From FW021-bin31 sp964478125 (GTDB lineage Bacteria > Bacteroidota > Bacteroidia > Chitinophagales > Chitinophagaceae), in contig CAYZGR010000032.1 in NCBI GenBank assembly GCA_964478125.1, forward strand, positions 1 to 37,077: a stretch of DNA of 37,077 nucleotides, read 5' to 3'. Positions 24,430-33,276 of the stretch are shown piece by piece. Under the pieces are notes generated by a model. The model worked only from the letters and a program-made list of their open reading frames with translations. It had not been told where the DNA came from and ran no database searches. Numbering within the stretch: the stretch's first letter is position 1; each line of letters opens with the position of its first letter. Made by a program: the position numbers and the translations under genes.

Positions 24430-25581
24430 TTACTTTATAACCCCATATTTTCTCAGAATCGAAAGGGTTTTAGACAGAGGAAGTGCTTTTACCGTATGTC
24501 CTTTATACCCTGTCATATCTTTTGCCATAAAAAGTGAGTTATAAATTGCCTCTTCGGCGGCTTCCACGGTGGCCAGAAAAAGAGGCGACATCTCCTCATT
24601 ACGCAAGCGAGGCACCCACTCTATAGGTATATTAGAATGGTAAGAAACACGTGTTTCCGGGTTCACAGAAAAGGCAATCGAATAATCTCCACTGCCATTG
24701 GAGGAAAAAGAGCCGACCCTTCCAAAAGCCAGGTAAGAACGTTTAGCCAGGCGCTTCAAGTTTCTTGAGGACAAAGGCGCATCCGTAGCAATAATGATCA
24801 TGCAGGAGCCGTCAACCCTATAATCTGTTTCGCCAGACATGTAGTAGTTATCCAGTTCTTCTCCTACAGGCGCTCCGGCAATGGAAAGGATGCCTCCAAA
24901 ATTGGTTTGCACCAGGACGCCCACGGTATAGCCCCCTTTCGATTTTGGCAACACTCTTGAAGAAGTCCCGATCCCGCCTTTAAATCCCATGCAAACGGTC
25001 CCCGTCCCCGCACCCACATTTCCTTCCGCCACCGGACCGGATTTCGCCTTTTGTATAGCTTCTTCTACGTCTTCGACTTTTACATGCCGGCCACGAATGT
25101 CATTCAAATAACCATCATTGGTTTCTCCTACCACCGCATTGACGGATCGCACCTTTTCATTTCCAGGCCTGTTCAGCACATAATCAAGCATAGCGTTGGC
25201 TACAACGGGAACACTGAGGGTATTGGTAAGCGCGATCGGGGTTTCCAAATTACCCAATTCATCCATTTGGGTAGTCCCAATGGTTTTCCCAAATCCATTG
25301 CCAACATATACGGCGGCAGGTACCTTTTGCTGAAAGACATTTCCTTCATGAGGTATAACTACGGTTACCCCCGTTCTAACAGAATCGCCTTGTATCAAGG
25401 TTATCTGTCCCACCTTCACTCCTTTTACATCCGTAATCGCATTCCATTTTCCCGGTTGAAGGATCCCCGGACGAATGCCATAATATCTAACACGATGGCG
25501 TTTCGCATTTTTGTTTTGAGCATTAGATAAGGACATAGAGAGGAATAAGATTACAAAACTTAAGGCGATACGGCATTTCAT
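24430..25581 (-). CDS. DmpA-type aminopeptidase/amidase (P1/S58 family), exported
   Basis: A self-processing N-terminal-nucleophile-like hydrolase. DmpA of Ochrobactrum releases N-terminal residues including D-Ala from amides, and BapA relatives cut beta-peptides. The ATG at 25581 is preferred (383 residues, signal MKCRIALSFVILFL to SNAQ); a TTG at 25596 would overlap the susD stop. Seen: ITDVKGVKVGQ, GVTVVIPH, VGNGFGKTIGTTQ, GNVGAGTGTVCMGFKGGIG and VGVLVQTNFGG. The cleavage site is G258|S259 in VDGSCMIIIATDAPL, giving a C-terminal chain of 125 residues, the length I recall for DmpA. It is the third gene of the susC-susD operon (11 bases after susD), so its substrate is probably the peptide or amide that this transporter takes up. 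Confidence 0.9.
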   Translation of the reverse strand: MKCRIALSFVILFLSMSLSNAQNKNAKRHRVRYYGIRPGILQPGKWNAITDVKGVKVGQITLIQGDSVRTGVTVVIPHEGNVFQQKVPAAVYVGNGFGKTIGTTQMDELGNLETPIALTNTLSVPVVANAMLDYVLNRPGNEKVRSVNAVVGETNDGYLNDIRGRHVKVEDVEEAIQKAKSGPVAEGNVGAGTGTVCMGFKGGIGTSSRVLPKSKGGYTVGVLVQTNFGGILSIAGAPVGEELDNYYMSGETDYRVDGSCMIIIATDAPLSSRNLKRLAKRSYLAFGRVGSFSSNGSGDYSIAFSVNPETRVSYHSNIPIEWVPRLRNEEMSPLFLATVEAAEEAIYNSLFMAKDMTGYKGHTVKALPLSKTLSILRKYGVIK

Positions 25582-25592
25582 AAAATAATCAT

Positions 25593-27065
25593 TCAATAGC
25601 CCGGATTTTGTTGTTCTCCTATCCCGGGATTTGCATTAATTTCACTTTGAGGAATCGGTAATATAATTTTATAAAAGGACCGGTCTATTGTTTTGGGTCT
25701 GGTAGAAACGGCCACGCCTCCCAGGTCATCATTAAAAGTAATAGATTTGCCCAGACGGAGCATGTCAAAAAATCTTTGTCCCTCCGTGAACAACTCTTTA
25801 CTTCTTTCATCCAGGATCATATTCAGGGTAATACTGTTCTCGGTCGCAGGAGGCAGATTGGGAGCTCTTGCCCTGATCTTATTCAAATATGTTGCTGCAA
25901 CTTCTTTATCTGTAGGTAACGCGGCTTCGGCTGCGATTAAATATATTTCAGACAAACGAATGACCTTTATATTTACCGCAGTGGGAGTAGATTTACCATC
26001 CCCATCCAAATCAATGTCTCCGCTATATTTATAACTTGCCCCGAGATGATTAGTTGAAACTTCGTCATATCCCATAATTCCCCATCTCACATCATCGGGA
26101 TCCTGTCCCAGGCGGTCCAGGAAATAATCACTGGCCATAAAAAATCCCAGGGCACTGCTTGATCCATAATTCTGACGTCTCAGATAAATGCTTAAACTGC
26201 TATTGCCCAGATCTCCTTCACTGGGAAACATCCCCAGCTCAAAGATAGATTCCGACCCAAATTGAGTTTGCCAGGAATCTACCCATTCGCTATTGGAGTA
26301 GAGGGAATAAGGCCCGTTTTGGATGATATCTTCTGCCGCTGCCAATGCATCGCCATATTTTGTCTCTCCCATCGTAAGATATACCCTGGCTTTCATAGCT
26401 TCATTCGCATAAAAATTGATATACCCGTCTGATTTTTCTTTTGAAAGCAGGGGAGCGGCATCATTAAGGTCTTTAATAATCTGAGCATAATTTTCTTCTA
26501 CTGTAGCACGCAATGGATGTGCAGAGGCATCCAACGGCTTCGTTACGTTGGGTACGCCAAATGCAGATTTATCCAGGGTATAAGGCTCGCCATACATTCG
26601 TACCAGATCAAAATACATCATGGCACGGGCCGTTAAGGCTTGCCCCAAAACATTATCAAAGTTGCCTTCCGTTCCATCCTTCTGCAGTTTCTCGATATTG
26701 ACAATCAAGTTATTGACTTTCAGAATACAATTGTAAATCGTATTCCAAAAGCCTGAATAAGATCCGGTGGTAGGACTGTGATCAAAAAAGTAGAGGCCGT
26801 CTAACCCCCGGCCACGGGAAAATACGGCCAGATCACCTCCCTTGGCGTCGGCATAGATAATGAAATTCCGGCCGTAATAATTAACATCGGTCATACTTCT
26901 CATGATCCCATTCATCATCACTTTGGCATCTTCCTCAGTCTGTATGGAGGTGGCCGCATCTCCGGCACTGCTTGGCGGAACATTGAGAAAATCCTTTGAA
27001 CAGGCCGAAAGCCCGATAATAAAGATCGTTGCCAGAAGAATATGTATGCTTTTCATTGTTTTCAT
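25593..27065 (-). CDS. SusD/RagB-family surface lipoprotein
   Basis: Substrate-capturing lid of the SusC barrel encoded just upstream (10-base gap). 490 residues; lipoprotein signal with lipobox LSAC, so C22 is lipidated. SusD/RagB features: FLNVPPSS near the N-terminus, GFWNTIYNCILKVNNLI, the TPR-like segment GQALTARAMMYFDLVRMYGEPYT (two parts), KARVYLTMG, VIRLSEIYLIAAEAA, RSKELFTEGQRFFDMLRLGK and a C-terminal ILPIPQSEINANPG. The family binds glycans in most studied cases, but RagB of Porphyromonas binds peptides. Because the operon partner is a DmpA amidase and no clear glycosidase is nearby, a peptide-type ligand is plausible here; that is inference. Confidence 0.95.
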   Translation of the reverse strand: MKTMKSIHILLATIFIIGLSACSKDFLNVPPSSAGDAATSIQTEEDAKVMMNGIMRSMTDVNYYGRNFIIYADAKGGDLAVFSRGRGLDGLYFFDHSPTTGSYSGFWNTIYNCILKVNNLIVNIEKLQKDGTEGNFDNVLGQALTARAMMYFDLVRMYGEPYTLDKSAFGVPNVTKPLDASAHPLRATVEENYAQIIKDLNDAAPLLSKEKSDGYINFYANEAMKARVYLTMGETKYGDALAAAEDIIQNGPYSLYSNSEWVDSWQTQFGSESIFELGMFPSEGDLGNSSLSIYLRRQNYGSSSALGFFMASDYFLDRLGQDPDDVRWGIMGYDEVSTNHLGASYKYSGDIDLDGDGKSTPTAVNIKVIRLSEIYLIAAEAALPTDKEVAATYLNKIRARAPNLPPATENSITLNMILDERSKELFTEGQRFFDMLRLGKSITFNDDLGGVAVSTRPKTIDRSFYKIILPIPQSEINANPGIGEQQNPGY

Positions 27066-27075
27066 TTTTTATATA

Positions 27076-30000
27076 CTAAAAACTTAGTTCAATTCCAAAG
27101 GTATAAGTTTTTCCAAAAGGGGTTTCCCATCCTCTCGTAGCAAATTGATTGACTTCAGGATCGGCATTTTTATATTTTGAAAAGGTAAGCAGATTGAGAC
27201 CGTCAAAATATATTCGGGTACCGGATAATCCCAGTTTATGGATGACCGATGTGGGAAGGTTATAACTTAAGTTCACGTCTTTGAGCCTCAAAAAGCTGGC
27301 ATTATAAATATGGCGGCTGCTATATTGGATGGCATCCGTAAGATCTATTCCACGTACTTTGGGCAGATTTCTTTCCGGATGTTCTTCTGTCCACATGTTG
27401 TCAATTTCAATCTGGGATCTTGTTCTTTCCCAATAATAACCATCGTCGGCCACATCCTTCTCAGCGCCGTCATACAACTGCCCTCCCAACTTATAAATGA
27501 AACTCAGGCTAAGCGCAAAGCCTTTATATTGTACGGCCGTATGAATGCCCCCATACACATCCGGAATCCCATTTCCAATAATCACATAGTTGGCATCATG
27601 ATAATCATAGGTCGCTCCTCTGCCGTTAATAAGAAAGTCTCCTTTGGTCTTATCCTCTTTATCATTCACATAATACCTGCTTTTCCCGTTTTCATGATCG
27701 ATACCCGCATATTCATAACCATAAAATGCCAGGGTTGATTCTCCTTCCCTGTAGATATATTGTCCTCTTAAATCAACGTTATCATACCAGATAATGTCAT
27801 CTCCATCACTTAATTTTGTTACACGGGATTTTATAAAAGTACCATTTATTCCGGCGCTCCATATAATATGGGCGTTTCTGATAAGATCGCCATTGAATTG
27901 TATCTCCAAACCCCGGTTATTAATAGATCCTATATTTTTTAAAGTAGAACTGAATCCCGTTATCCGCGAGATAGGAACACTTTGCAAAAGATCTCTGGAA
28001 TCCCGGTTGAAGTATTCGATCGTACCGGACAATCGTTGGTCAAACAAGCCGAATTCCAGGGCCAGGTCCAGGGAATAATTAGTCTCCCACGAAAGGTTGG
28101 CATCGGCAATGGAACTGGGACCTCCCCCGGCCTGATCCATATATTTCAGGGTATATCCATTTAAAGACCTCCAGCCATAATCTGCCGGAGGCAAAGTGCC
28201 GTTTACCCCGTAAGAAGCCCTTAAACGTAAATTGCTCAATGCTTCTATATCCTCTAAAAAAGCCTCCCTGTCCAGCTTCCAGGCTGCAGCCACCGACCAA
28301 AAATTCCCCCATCGGGAATCGGGACCCAATTTAGAACTTCCATCCCGGCGATAGGAGGCAGAAGCAAAATACTTCTGATTATAATTATACGCTATCCTCG
28401 ACAAGATGGATTCCATATTGTTACCCCAATAATACGCGCTGGCATCCAACTCCCCGGCGGTAACCACGGTATGCAGGCCGCTTGAGGGCAGGTCCTTACC
28501 GCTGGACCGCTGATAATCCGTCTTGTTTTTCTCTGCTTCAAACCCGGCAAGAAAACTGAGATGGTGCAACCCGAAATCATGATCAAAGTTTAAGGTGGTG
28601 GAGGATACAATATTGCTGATATCGGTGGTCATCTCCGATACGGTTCCCAGCCCTTCGCCGTTATAATGTATCCGGCTGTAATAAAGGTGATCTTTGGTTC
28701 GGGTGTTATCATAGGAGAATACCGACTTAATGTTCAATCCCGGAAGTATTTTTACGGTCAACGCTTCATTGGCAAATACCCTGAGGGTCTTTGAAGTATT
28801 TTCCCATTCTTTATCATAAAAAAGATTATTTATGGCGAGACTCCCATAACGGTCTGTCCAGGGTTCTCCGGTCTTATAATCAGTCGGCCAATATAAGCCC
28901 CATAATAAGTTTCGCGTTTGTTCATAATAATTTGACCGGAGGTTTCTCGTGTCGTTATAGCCGGAAAAATTGGTATTGGATACATTGATTCTGGAATCAA
29001 ATACCAGATGTTTTCCAATTTTTTGGGATAGGTTAACGCGTCCCGTGATGCGGTCGTATTGGTTCACTTTAATACGGTTTTTATCTTTTGTATAAGACAG
29101 GGAAGAGTAATATTTAGTGTTTTCAGTTCCCCCGCTAACGGCAATATCATTGGACTGATATATTCCGGTTCTGAAATAGGCATCTTCCCAATCAAAATAC
29201 TTTCCTTCTCTGTTTACCTTTCCGTCCGTCATTCCTTTTATATGGACATTTTCACCTACCCCATCGCCATCGGTCTCAAAGTAGTATCCATGCTTATTAA
29301 ATTTATCGTTCAGCCGCCTAAGGGCGTCTGCATTAGCCTCGGCATCCGTTTTCCCATTGGAAGTGTTATAATCATGAAAGACCCTGTAGAGATAATTGAC
29401 ATTATCCTGGGTATTGGCCACTTCATAATTATCGGTTGCCCAGGAAGGGGTAAATCCTATCGAGGATCTCAGCGTAATCTTCGGCTTCCCCGACTTTCCG
29501 CTTTTTGTAGTGATCAGAACGACGCCGTTGGCGGCCCTGGAACCGTACAGAGAGGCTGCCGCAGCATCTTTCAGAATAGAAATAGACTCAATGTCCTCAG
29601 GGTTTAAAGAACTCATCACATTGTTACTGGTTAATATATAATCGCCCAGTTGTCCTACACTGCCGCTGATGACCGGCACACCATCAATAACATATAAAGG
29701 CTGGGTAGAGGCGTTCATAGAACCAATCCCTCGTATCTGAATACTGGGTGCTGAACCGGCTTGCCCCGAACCGGAAGTAACCGAAACGCCGGGCGCCTTA
29801 CCCACTAACGCATTCTGGAAAGACAGGGTTGGCACATCTTTGATGTCCTTGTCATTTATCACAGACGCGGATCCGGTATAAGTACCTTTTTTGGCGGTTC
29901 CATAAGCCACGGCAATAACTTCATCCAGGGACTGCACATCCCGGTCCATCGTTACATTTATCACACTGCGACCATTAACCGCCACTTCCTGTGATTGAAA

Positions 30001-30225
30001 ACCAATGCTGGAAAATACCAGTACGGCCTGGGCCTGAACATTTTTCAACTGATACTTACCCTGGTCATTTGCCGAGGTACCCGTCGTACTCCCTTTGATC
30101 ATTACATTCGCAACAACAGGATTGCCATCTTTTGAGAGGACCGTACCTTCCACGTCAACGGTAGTTTGAGCAAATGTGGCAAAAGAAAGAAAAATACCAC
30201 ATAGCAGTAGTAATGGGTGTTTCAT
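27076..30225 (-). CDS. SusC/RagA-family TonB-dependent receptor
   Basis: Outer-membrane import barrel, 1049 residues from the ATG at 30225, which begins an ordinary signal peptide (MKHPLLLLCGIFLSFATFAQ); an ATG at 30258 would add 11 residues. Order: carboxypeptidase-regulatory-like domain (about 23-100, VDVEGTVLSKDGNPVVANV), SusC junction EVIAVAYGTAKKGTYTGS, plug with GKAPGVSVTSGSGQAG, IQIRGIGSM, YVIDGVPV and LKDAAAASLYGSRAANGVVLI, then the barrel to a terminal aromatic residue (FGIELSF). It is first in the susC-susD-dmpA operon, with a good Bacteroidota promoter upstream. Energy would come from TonB-ExbBD. The ligand is unknown; the surrounding hydrolases point to peptides or N-acyl amino acids rather than a glycan. 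Confidence 0.96.
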   Translation of the reverse strand: MKHPLLLLCGIFLSFATFAQTTVDVEGTVLSKDGNPVVANVMIKGSTTGTSANDQGKYQLKNVQAQAVLVFSSIGFQSQEVAVNGRSVINVTMDRDVQSLDEVIAVAYGTAKKGTYTGSASVINDKDIKDVPTLSFQNALVGKAPGVSVTSGSGQAGSAPSIQIRGIGSMNASTQPLYVIDGVPVISGSVGQLGDYILTSNNVMSSLNPEDIESISILKDAAAASLYGSRAANGVVLITTKSGKSGKPKITLRSSIGFTPSWATDNYEVANTQDNVNYLYRVFHDYNTSNGKTDAEANADALRRLNDKFNKHGYYFETDGDGVGENVHIKGMTDGKVNREGKYFDWEDAYFRTGIYQSNDIAVSGGTENTKYYSSLSYTKDKNRIKVNQYDRITGRVNLSQKIGKHLVFDSRINVSNTNFSGYNDTRNLRSNYYEQTRNLLWGLYWPTDYKTGEPWTDRYGSLAINNLFYDKEWENTSKTLRVFANEALTVKILPGLNIKSVFSYDNTRTKDHLYYSRIHYNGEGLGTVSEMTTDISNIVSSTTLNFDHDFGLHHLSFLAGFEAEKNKTDYQRSSGKDLPSSGLHTVVTAGELDASAYYWGNNMESILSRIAYNYNQKYFASASYRRDGSSKLGPDSRWGNFWSVAAAWKLDREAFLEDIEALSNLRLRASYGVNGTLPPADYGWRSLNGYTLKYMDQAGGGPSSIADANLSWETNYSLDLALEFGLFDQRLSGTIEYFNRDSRDLLQSVPISRITGFSSTLKNIGSINNRGLEIQFNGDLIRNAHIIWSAGINGTFIKSRVTKLSDGDDIIWYDNVDLRGQYIYREGESTLAFYGYEYAGIDHENGKSRYYVNDKEDKTKGDFLINGRGATYDYHDANYVIIGNGIPDVYGGIHTAVQYKGFALSLSFIYKLGGQLYDGAEKDVADDGYYWERTRSQIEIDNMWTEEHPERNLPKVRGIDLTDAIQYSSRHIYNASFLRLKDVNLSYNLPTSVIHKLGLSGTRIYFDGLNLLTFSKYKNADPEVNQFATRGWETPFGKTYTFGIELSF

Positions 30226-30313
30226 AGTGAATTCTTTTGATACTAAAAAAGGAGGCATCTCTTACAATATAAAAAAACACCCCGCAATACCTTTCCATCA
30301 ACTGTACACAATT

Positions 30314-30344
30314 CAAATATAAGCAAACATACCGGATTAACAAA
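30314..30344 (-). promoter_or_regulatory. Promoter of the susC-susD-dmpA operon
   Basis: Read on the minus strand: TTTG (30344-30341), 19 bases, TATATTTG (30321-30314). This is an exact match to the Bacteroidota sigma consensus TTTG-N19-TAnnTTTG. Transcription would begin about 80 bases before the preferred susC start codon. Confidence 0.75.
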
Positions 30345-30466
30345 AATATAACATATATTTTTAACCAAAATATAATTCTGCGTAAAGCAGCTGAAATCGG
30401 TAGCGCTCGCTCAATAATTATCAAATTAACTTTATAAATGGCTCGAATGGGTCTTTGGCATATGTA

Positions 30467-30478
30467 TCATATTCGTGT
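30467..30478. repeat. 12-base direct repeat, copy 1
   Basis: TCATATTCGTGT followed by CATCC. It occurs again at 30634 in the same divergent intergenic region, 167 bases apart. Possible regulator-binding site; no factor can be named. Confidence 0.35.
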
Positions 30479-30633
30479 CATCCTATTTTGCATACAAAAG
30501 ATATCAAAGCCAATCTGGTATTATATCTGCGAGCTTTTTCAAAAATATCTAAAAACCTTACAACCATAATTACGACGGCTTACATCTGATTTCAAAAATA
30601 TGGATGATGGGGTACTTTTTTTGTAATTTTCTC

Positions 30634-30645
30634 TCATATTCGTGT
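30634..30645. repeat. 12-base direct repeat, copy 2, with trailing half-copy
   Basis: TCATATTCGTGT followed directly by ATTCGTGAC, so ATTCGTG appears twice within 15 bases. Same motif as at 30467. Lies about 220 bases before the acylase start codon. Confidence 0.35.
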
Positions 30646-30865
30646 ATTCGTGACAACTACCATTACATGAACCATCAATCGAAAGATTCCAATAGTCGTG
30701 GAACATGTCCCATTTAGTATTTATTCTTTCTGAAATTTTTTTGGTATAACTTCACCCTTTAACAAGAGTGCTGAAGCGAGTCTGTGGTATGCTTAACGGA
30801 TTAAGAACGGCCTCCATATCTTAACTATCTAAATATTAAAGGAATTACACTTACACTTCTGAGAC

Positions 30866-33181
30866 ATGCAAAACACCAAATTATTCTCTTGTCTTATTTT
30901 TTCAATCACTTTCCCATCTTTATTCCCTGCCTTTGCCCGGCCGGTTGAAAGCACCGAAATACAGGCTACTGCGCCTCAGGTTGGAGAAGGAAGGTTGGCG
31001 GATCAGGTGATCATTAAGCGTACCCATCATGGCGTCCCGCATATACAGGCACAAAATATGAGAGCAGCGGGATTTGGTTTAGGGTATGTCCAGATGGAAG
31101 ATTATGGAAAAAGGGTCTCTGACGGGCTTCTTCGGGCAAGAGGAGAATGGACAAAATACCACGAAATAAAAGATCCCAAGAAGCTGAGCAGGGCGATAGA
31201 TAAAGATGCTGCTCAACACCGGGATTACAAGCGGGCATGCGCTACCTGGGCCCTTCTGGATGAAGATACGCGGGATATGATGTCGGGATTTGCCGCAGGC
31301 GTAAATTATTACCTTAAAAACCATCCGGGGAAATGGGCGTATCCCACAGCCCCCTCGTTTACAGGCTATGATGTGCTGGCCCGTGGAATTGAACGCCCCG
31401 GCTATGCTGCTATACGTAAGTTTTTAAATGCGATCAAAAAGAGGGATCTCCATAAAAATCATAACCGACAAGATCTTTCTTTATCGGACATAAATGCCAC
31501 CATCTGGTCGCGGCTCAGTAGTACGGTAAAAGAACCCAACCCTGATGTAGGTTCTAATGCATGGGCTTTCGCTCCCGAACGAACGACCTCGGGAAAGGCT
31601 ATATTAGTACGAAACCCTCACCTTTACTGGACTGCAGGATATTACGAGGCACAATTAGAAGTCCCCGGCAAACTAAATTTCTATGGAGATTTCAGGATCG
31701 GCGGTCCATTGGGAACCGTTTGCGGTTTCAATCAATACCTGGGTTATTCTACCACCAATAATTATCCGCAATTAAATGAGATCTATGCCTTTCGGGCAGA
31801 TCCCCAAAAACCCGATCATTACCTGCTGGACGGTATATCCATACCCATTCATAAAGAAACGGAAACCGTGACATTCAAAAACGGAAACGGATCGGGTATT
31901 GCACATCGCGAATTTTTAACGACTCCATACGGCCCGGTAATCTATCGGGCAAACGGTAAGGTTTACGTCATTCATGCCGCCAACAATGGGGAATTTCGTT
32001 CCGATGAACAAATTTTGAGAATGATGAAGGCTACAAATCTCTCCGAATGGAAAGAGGCAATGCGCATGCAGGCATGGACTTCGTCCAACTTTACCTATGC
32101 TGATGTGGAAGGCAATATCTTCTATATATGGAATGCAGCCATTCCCCAATTCAAACATAAAAACGGCGGAGATACCGTGGCGATTGATGTGACGAGAAGC
32201 AGCGAAATCTGGAACAAGATCGTGCCCTGGGATGAGCTACCCCAATTACTAAATCCCAAAGGAGGTTATCTACACAATGAAAATGATCCTTTTTATTTTA
32301 CTAATTTGAACGAAGTTTTTAAAGTAAAAGATTTTCCCGGCTATCCCTATTATTATCCCAAGCCTTCCTTTGACCTGAGAAGTCAGCTTTCCTATGCATT
32401 AATTCACGAATCCCATAAGAAGCTTTCTTTACAAGAGATCATCAACCTCAAATTCAACGAAAGGATGCTTTTGGCAGACCGGGTAAAAAACGACCTGGTA
32501 GCCGCCGTAATGCAGACCCGTCCAACGGGGGAAGTGTCCCGCGCCATTCATCTTATCAAAAATTGGAATAATACGGTGGAAAGAGACAGCCGGGGAAGCG
32601 TTCTCTTTGTCAATTGGTGGAACCGCTATGTGAAAACTGCCGATAAAGAAACGGTAGCTTCCAGCCCCGCATCGGTGGACTTCAAAGCCACCCCCGAAAA
32701 ATTATTCAAGACGGTCTGGTCTCCGGATCACCCTGTTTCCACGCCCCGGGGCCTGGCAAACCCTCAACGGGCGGTAGCCTCCTTCAAATGGGCGATCCGG
32801 AAAACAAAAGAGGAATATGGAAAATGGGATGTCAAATGGGGAAAGGTACACCGGGCTATTATAGGCAACAAAAATGTGCCGATCGGCGGAGCTACCGGGG
32901 CGCTTGGTTGCTTTCGGGTTATCTGGTATAAGCACATGAGAATGGATAACCAAAATATTTTAAAAGCAATGGGAGGCGACGGCTGGGTTCTTGCCGTCGA
33001 ATTTGATGAAGTGCCCCGCGCCTATTCCGTTCTGGCATACGGAGAAAGCGATCAATCAGATTCTCCCTATTCAAATGATCAGTTAGAAATGTTTACAAAT
33101 AAGAAAATGAAACCGGTAGCCTATACCGAAGCAGACATCCAAAAACAGCTGATCAAGAAATATCATCCGGGAGCAGAATAG
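30866..33181 (+). CDS. Penicillin acylase family amidase (S45 Ntn hydrolase), exported
   Basis: Hydrolyses an amide between an acyl group and an amino compound; family substrates include penicillins, N-acyl homoserine lactones and acylated lipopeptides. 771 residues with a signal peptide to about residue 25. The precursor should self-cleave at G229|S230 (DVGSNAWAF), making S230 the N-terminal nucleophile of the beta chain. H252 lies at beta position 23 (RNPHLYW), as in well-studied members. IGGPLGTVCGFNQYLGYSTTN and TSSNFTYADVEGNIFYIW fit the beta chain, and the oxyanion-region Asn should lie further on. Divergent from susC and followed by the dipeptidase gene at 95 bases. The actual substrate is open: quorum-sensing lactone, antibiotic or N-acyl peptide are all possible. 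Confidence 0.88.
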   Translation: MQNTKLFSCLIFSITFPSLFPAFARPVESTEIQATAPQVGEGRLADQVIIKRTHHGVPHIQAQNMRAAGFGLGYVQMEDYGKRVSDGLLRARGEWTKYHEIKDPKKLSRAIDKDAAQHRDYKRACATWALLDEDTRDMMSGFAAGVNYYLKNHPGKWAYPTAPSFTGYDVLARGIERPGYAAIRKFLNAIKKRDLHKNHNRQDLSLSDINATIWSRLSSTVKEPNPDVGSNAWAFAPERTTSGKAILVRNPHLYWTAGYYEAQLEVPGKLNFYGDFRIGGPLGTVCGFNQYLGYSTTNNYPQLNEIYAFRADPQKPDHYLLDGISIPIHKETETVTFKNGNGSGIAHREFLTTPYGPVIYRANGKVYVIHAANNGEFRSDEQILRMMKATNLSEWKEAMRMQAWTSSNFTYADVEGNIFYIWNAAIPQFKHKNGGDTVAIDVTRSSEIWNKIVPWDELPQLLNPKGGYLHNENDPFYFTNLNEVFKVKDFPGYPYYYPKPSFDLRSQLSYALIHESHKKLSLQEIINLKFNERMLLADRVKNDLVAAVMQTRPTGEVSRAIHLIKNWNNTVERDSRGSVLFVNWWNRYVKTADKETVASSPASVDFKATPEKLFKTVWSPDHPVSTPRGLANPQRAVASFKWAIRKTKEEYGKWDVKWGKVHRAIIGNKNVPIGGATGALGCFRVIWYKHMRMDNQNILKAMGGDGWVLAVEFDEVPRAYSVLAYGESDQSDSPYSNDQLEMFTNKKMKPVAYTEADIQKQLIKKYHPGAE

Positions 33182-33276
33182 CCAAAATTTTTATTTTCAT
33201 GGGCTTGTTTTTAATTTAGCTTCTCAAGGAGGTAGAACAGCTAAAACTCTCATCCTTTAAAAAACTGGGAAATTAC

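Larger units (their letters stand above)
30226..30865. other. Divergent intergenic region between susC and acylase genes
   Basis: 640 bases, AT-rich, between two divergent transcription units. It holds the susC promoter near its left end and two copies of TCATATTCGTGT (30467-30478 and 30634-30645). The second copy is followed at once by ATTCGTGAC, a further partial repeat. I see no convincing -7/-33 pair for the acylase gene, no RNA gene and no credible small protein gene. The length is unusually large for this gene-dense window, so more regulation than I can name may be present. Confidence 0.6.

Noticed and set aside
24877..24927. T219 of the DmpA homologue (segment YTVGVLVQTNFGG) as the self-processing nucleophile
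   Set aside because: A cut there would leave a C-terminal chain of about 165 residues. The segment VDGSCMIIIATDAPL further on has the Gly-Ser junction and gives 125 residues, matching the family.
29059..29607. 182-residue plus-strand frame inside susC
   Set aside because: Antisense shadow of well-conserved plug and early barrel segments of SusC; no start context or motif.
30155..30424. 89-residue minus-strand frame across the susC start
   Set aside because: It overlaps the signal-peptide region of susC and its promoter in another frame, with no family resemblance.
30438..30569. Possible 43-residue protein (starts MARMGLWHMYHIR) in the divergent intergenic region
   Set aside because: No recognisable motif, it covers one of the direct repeats, and an open frame of this length is expected by chance.
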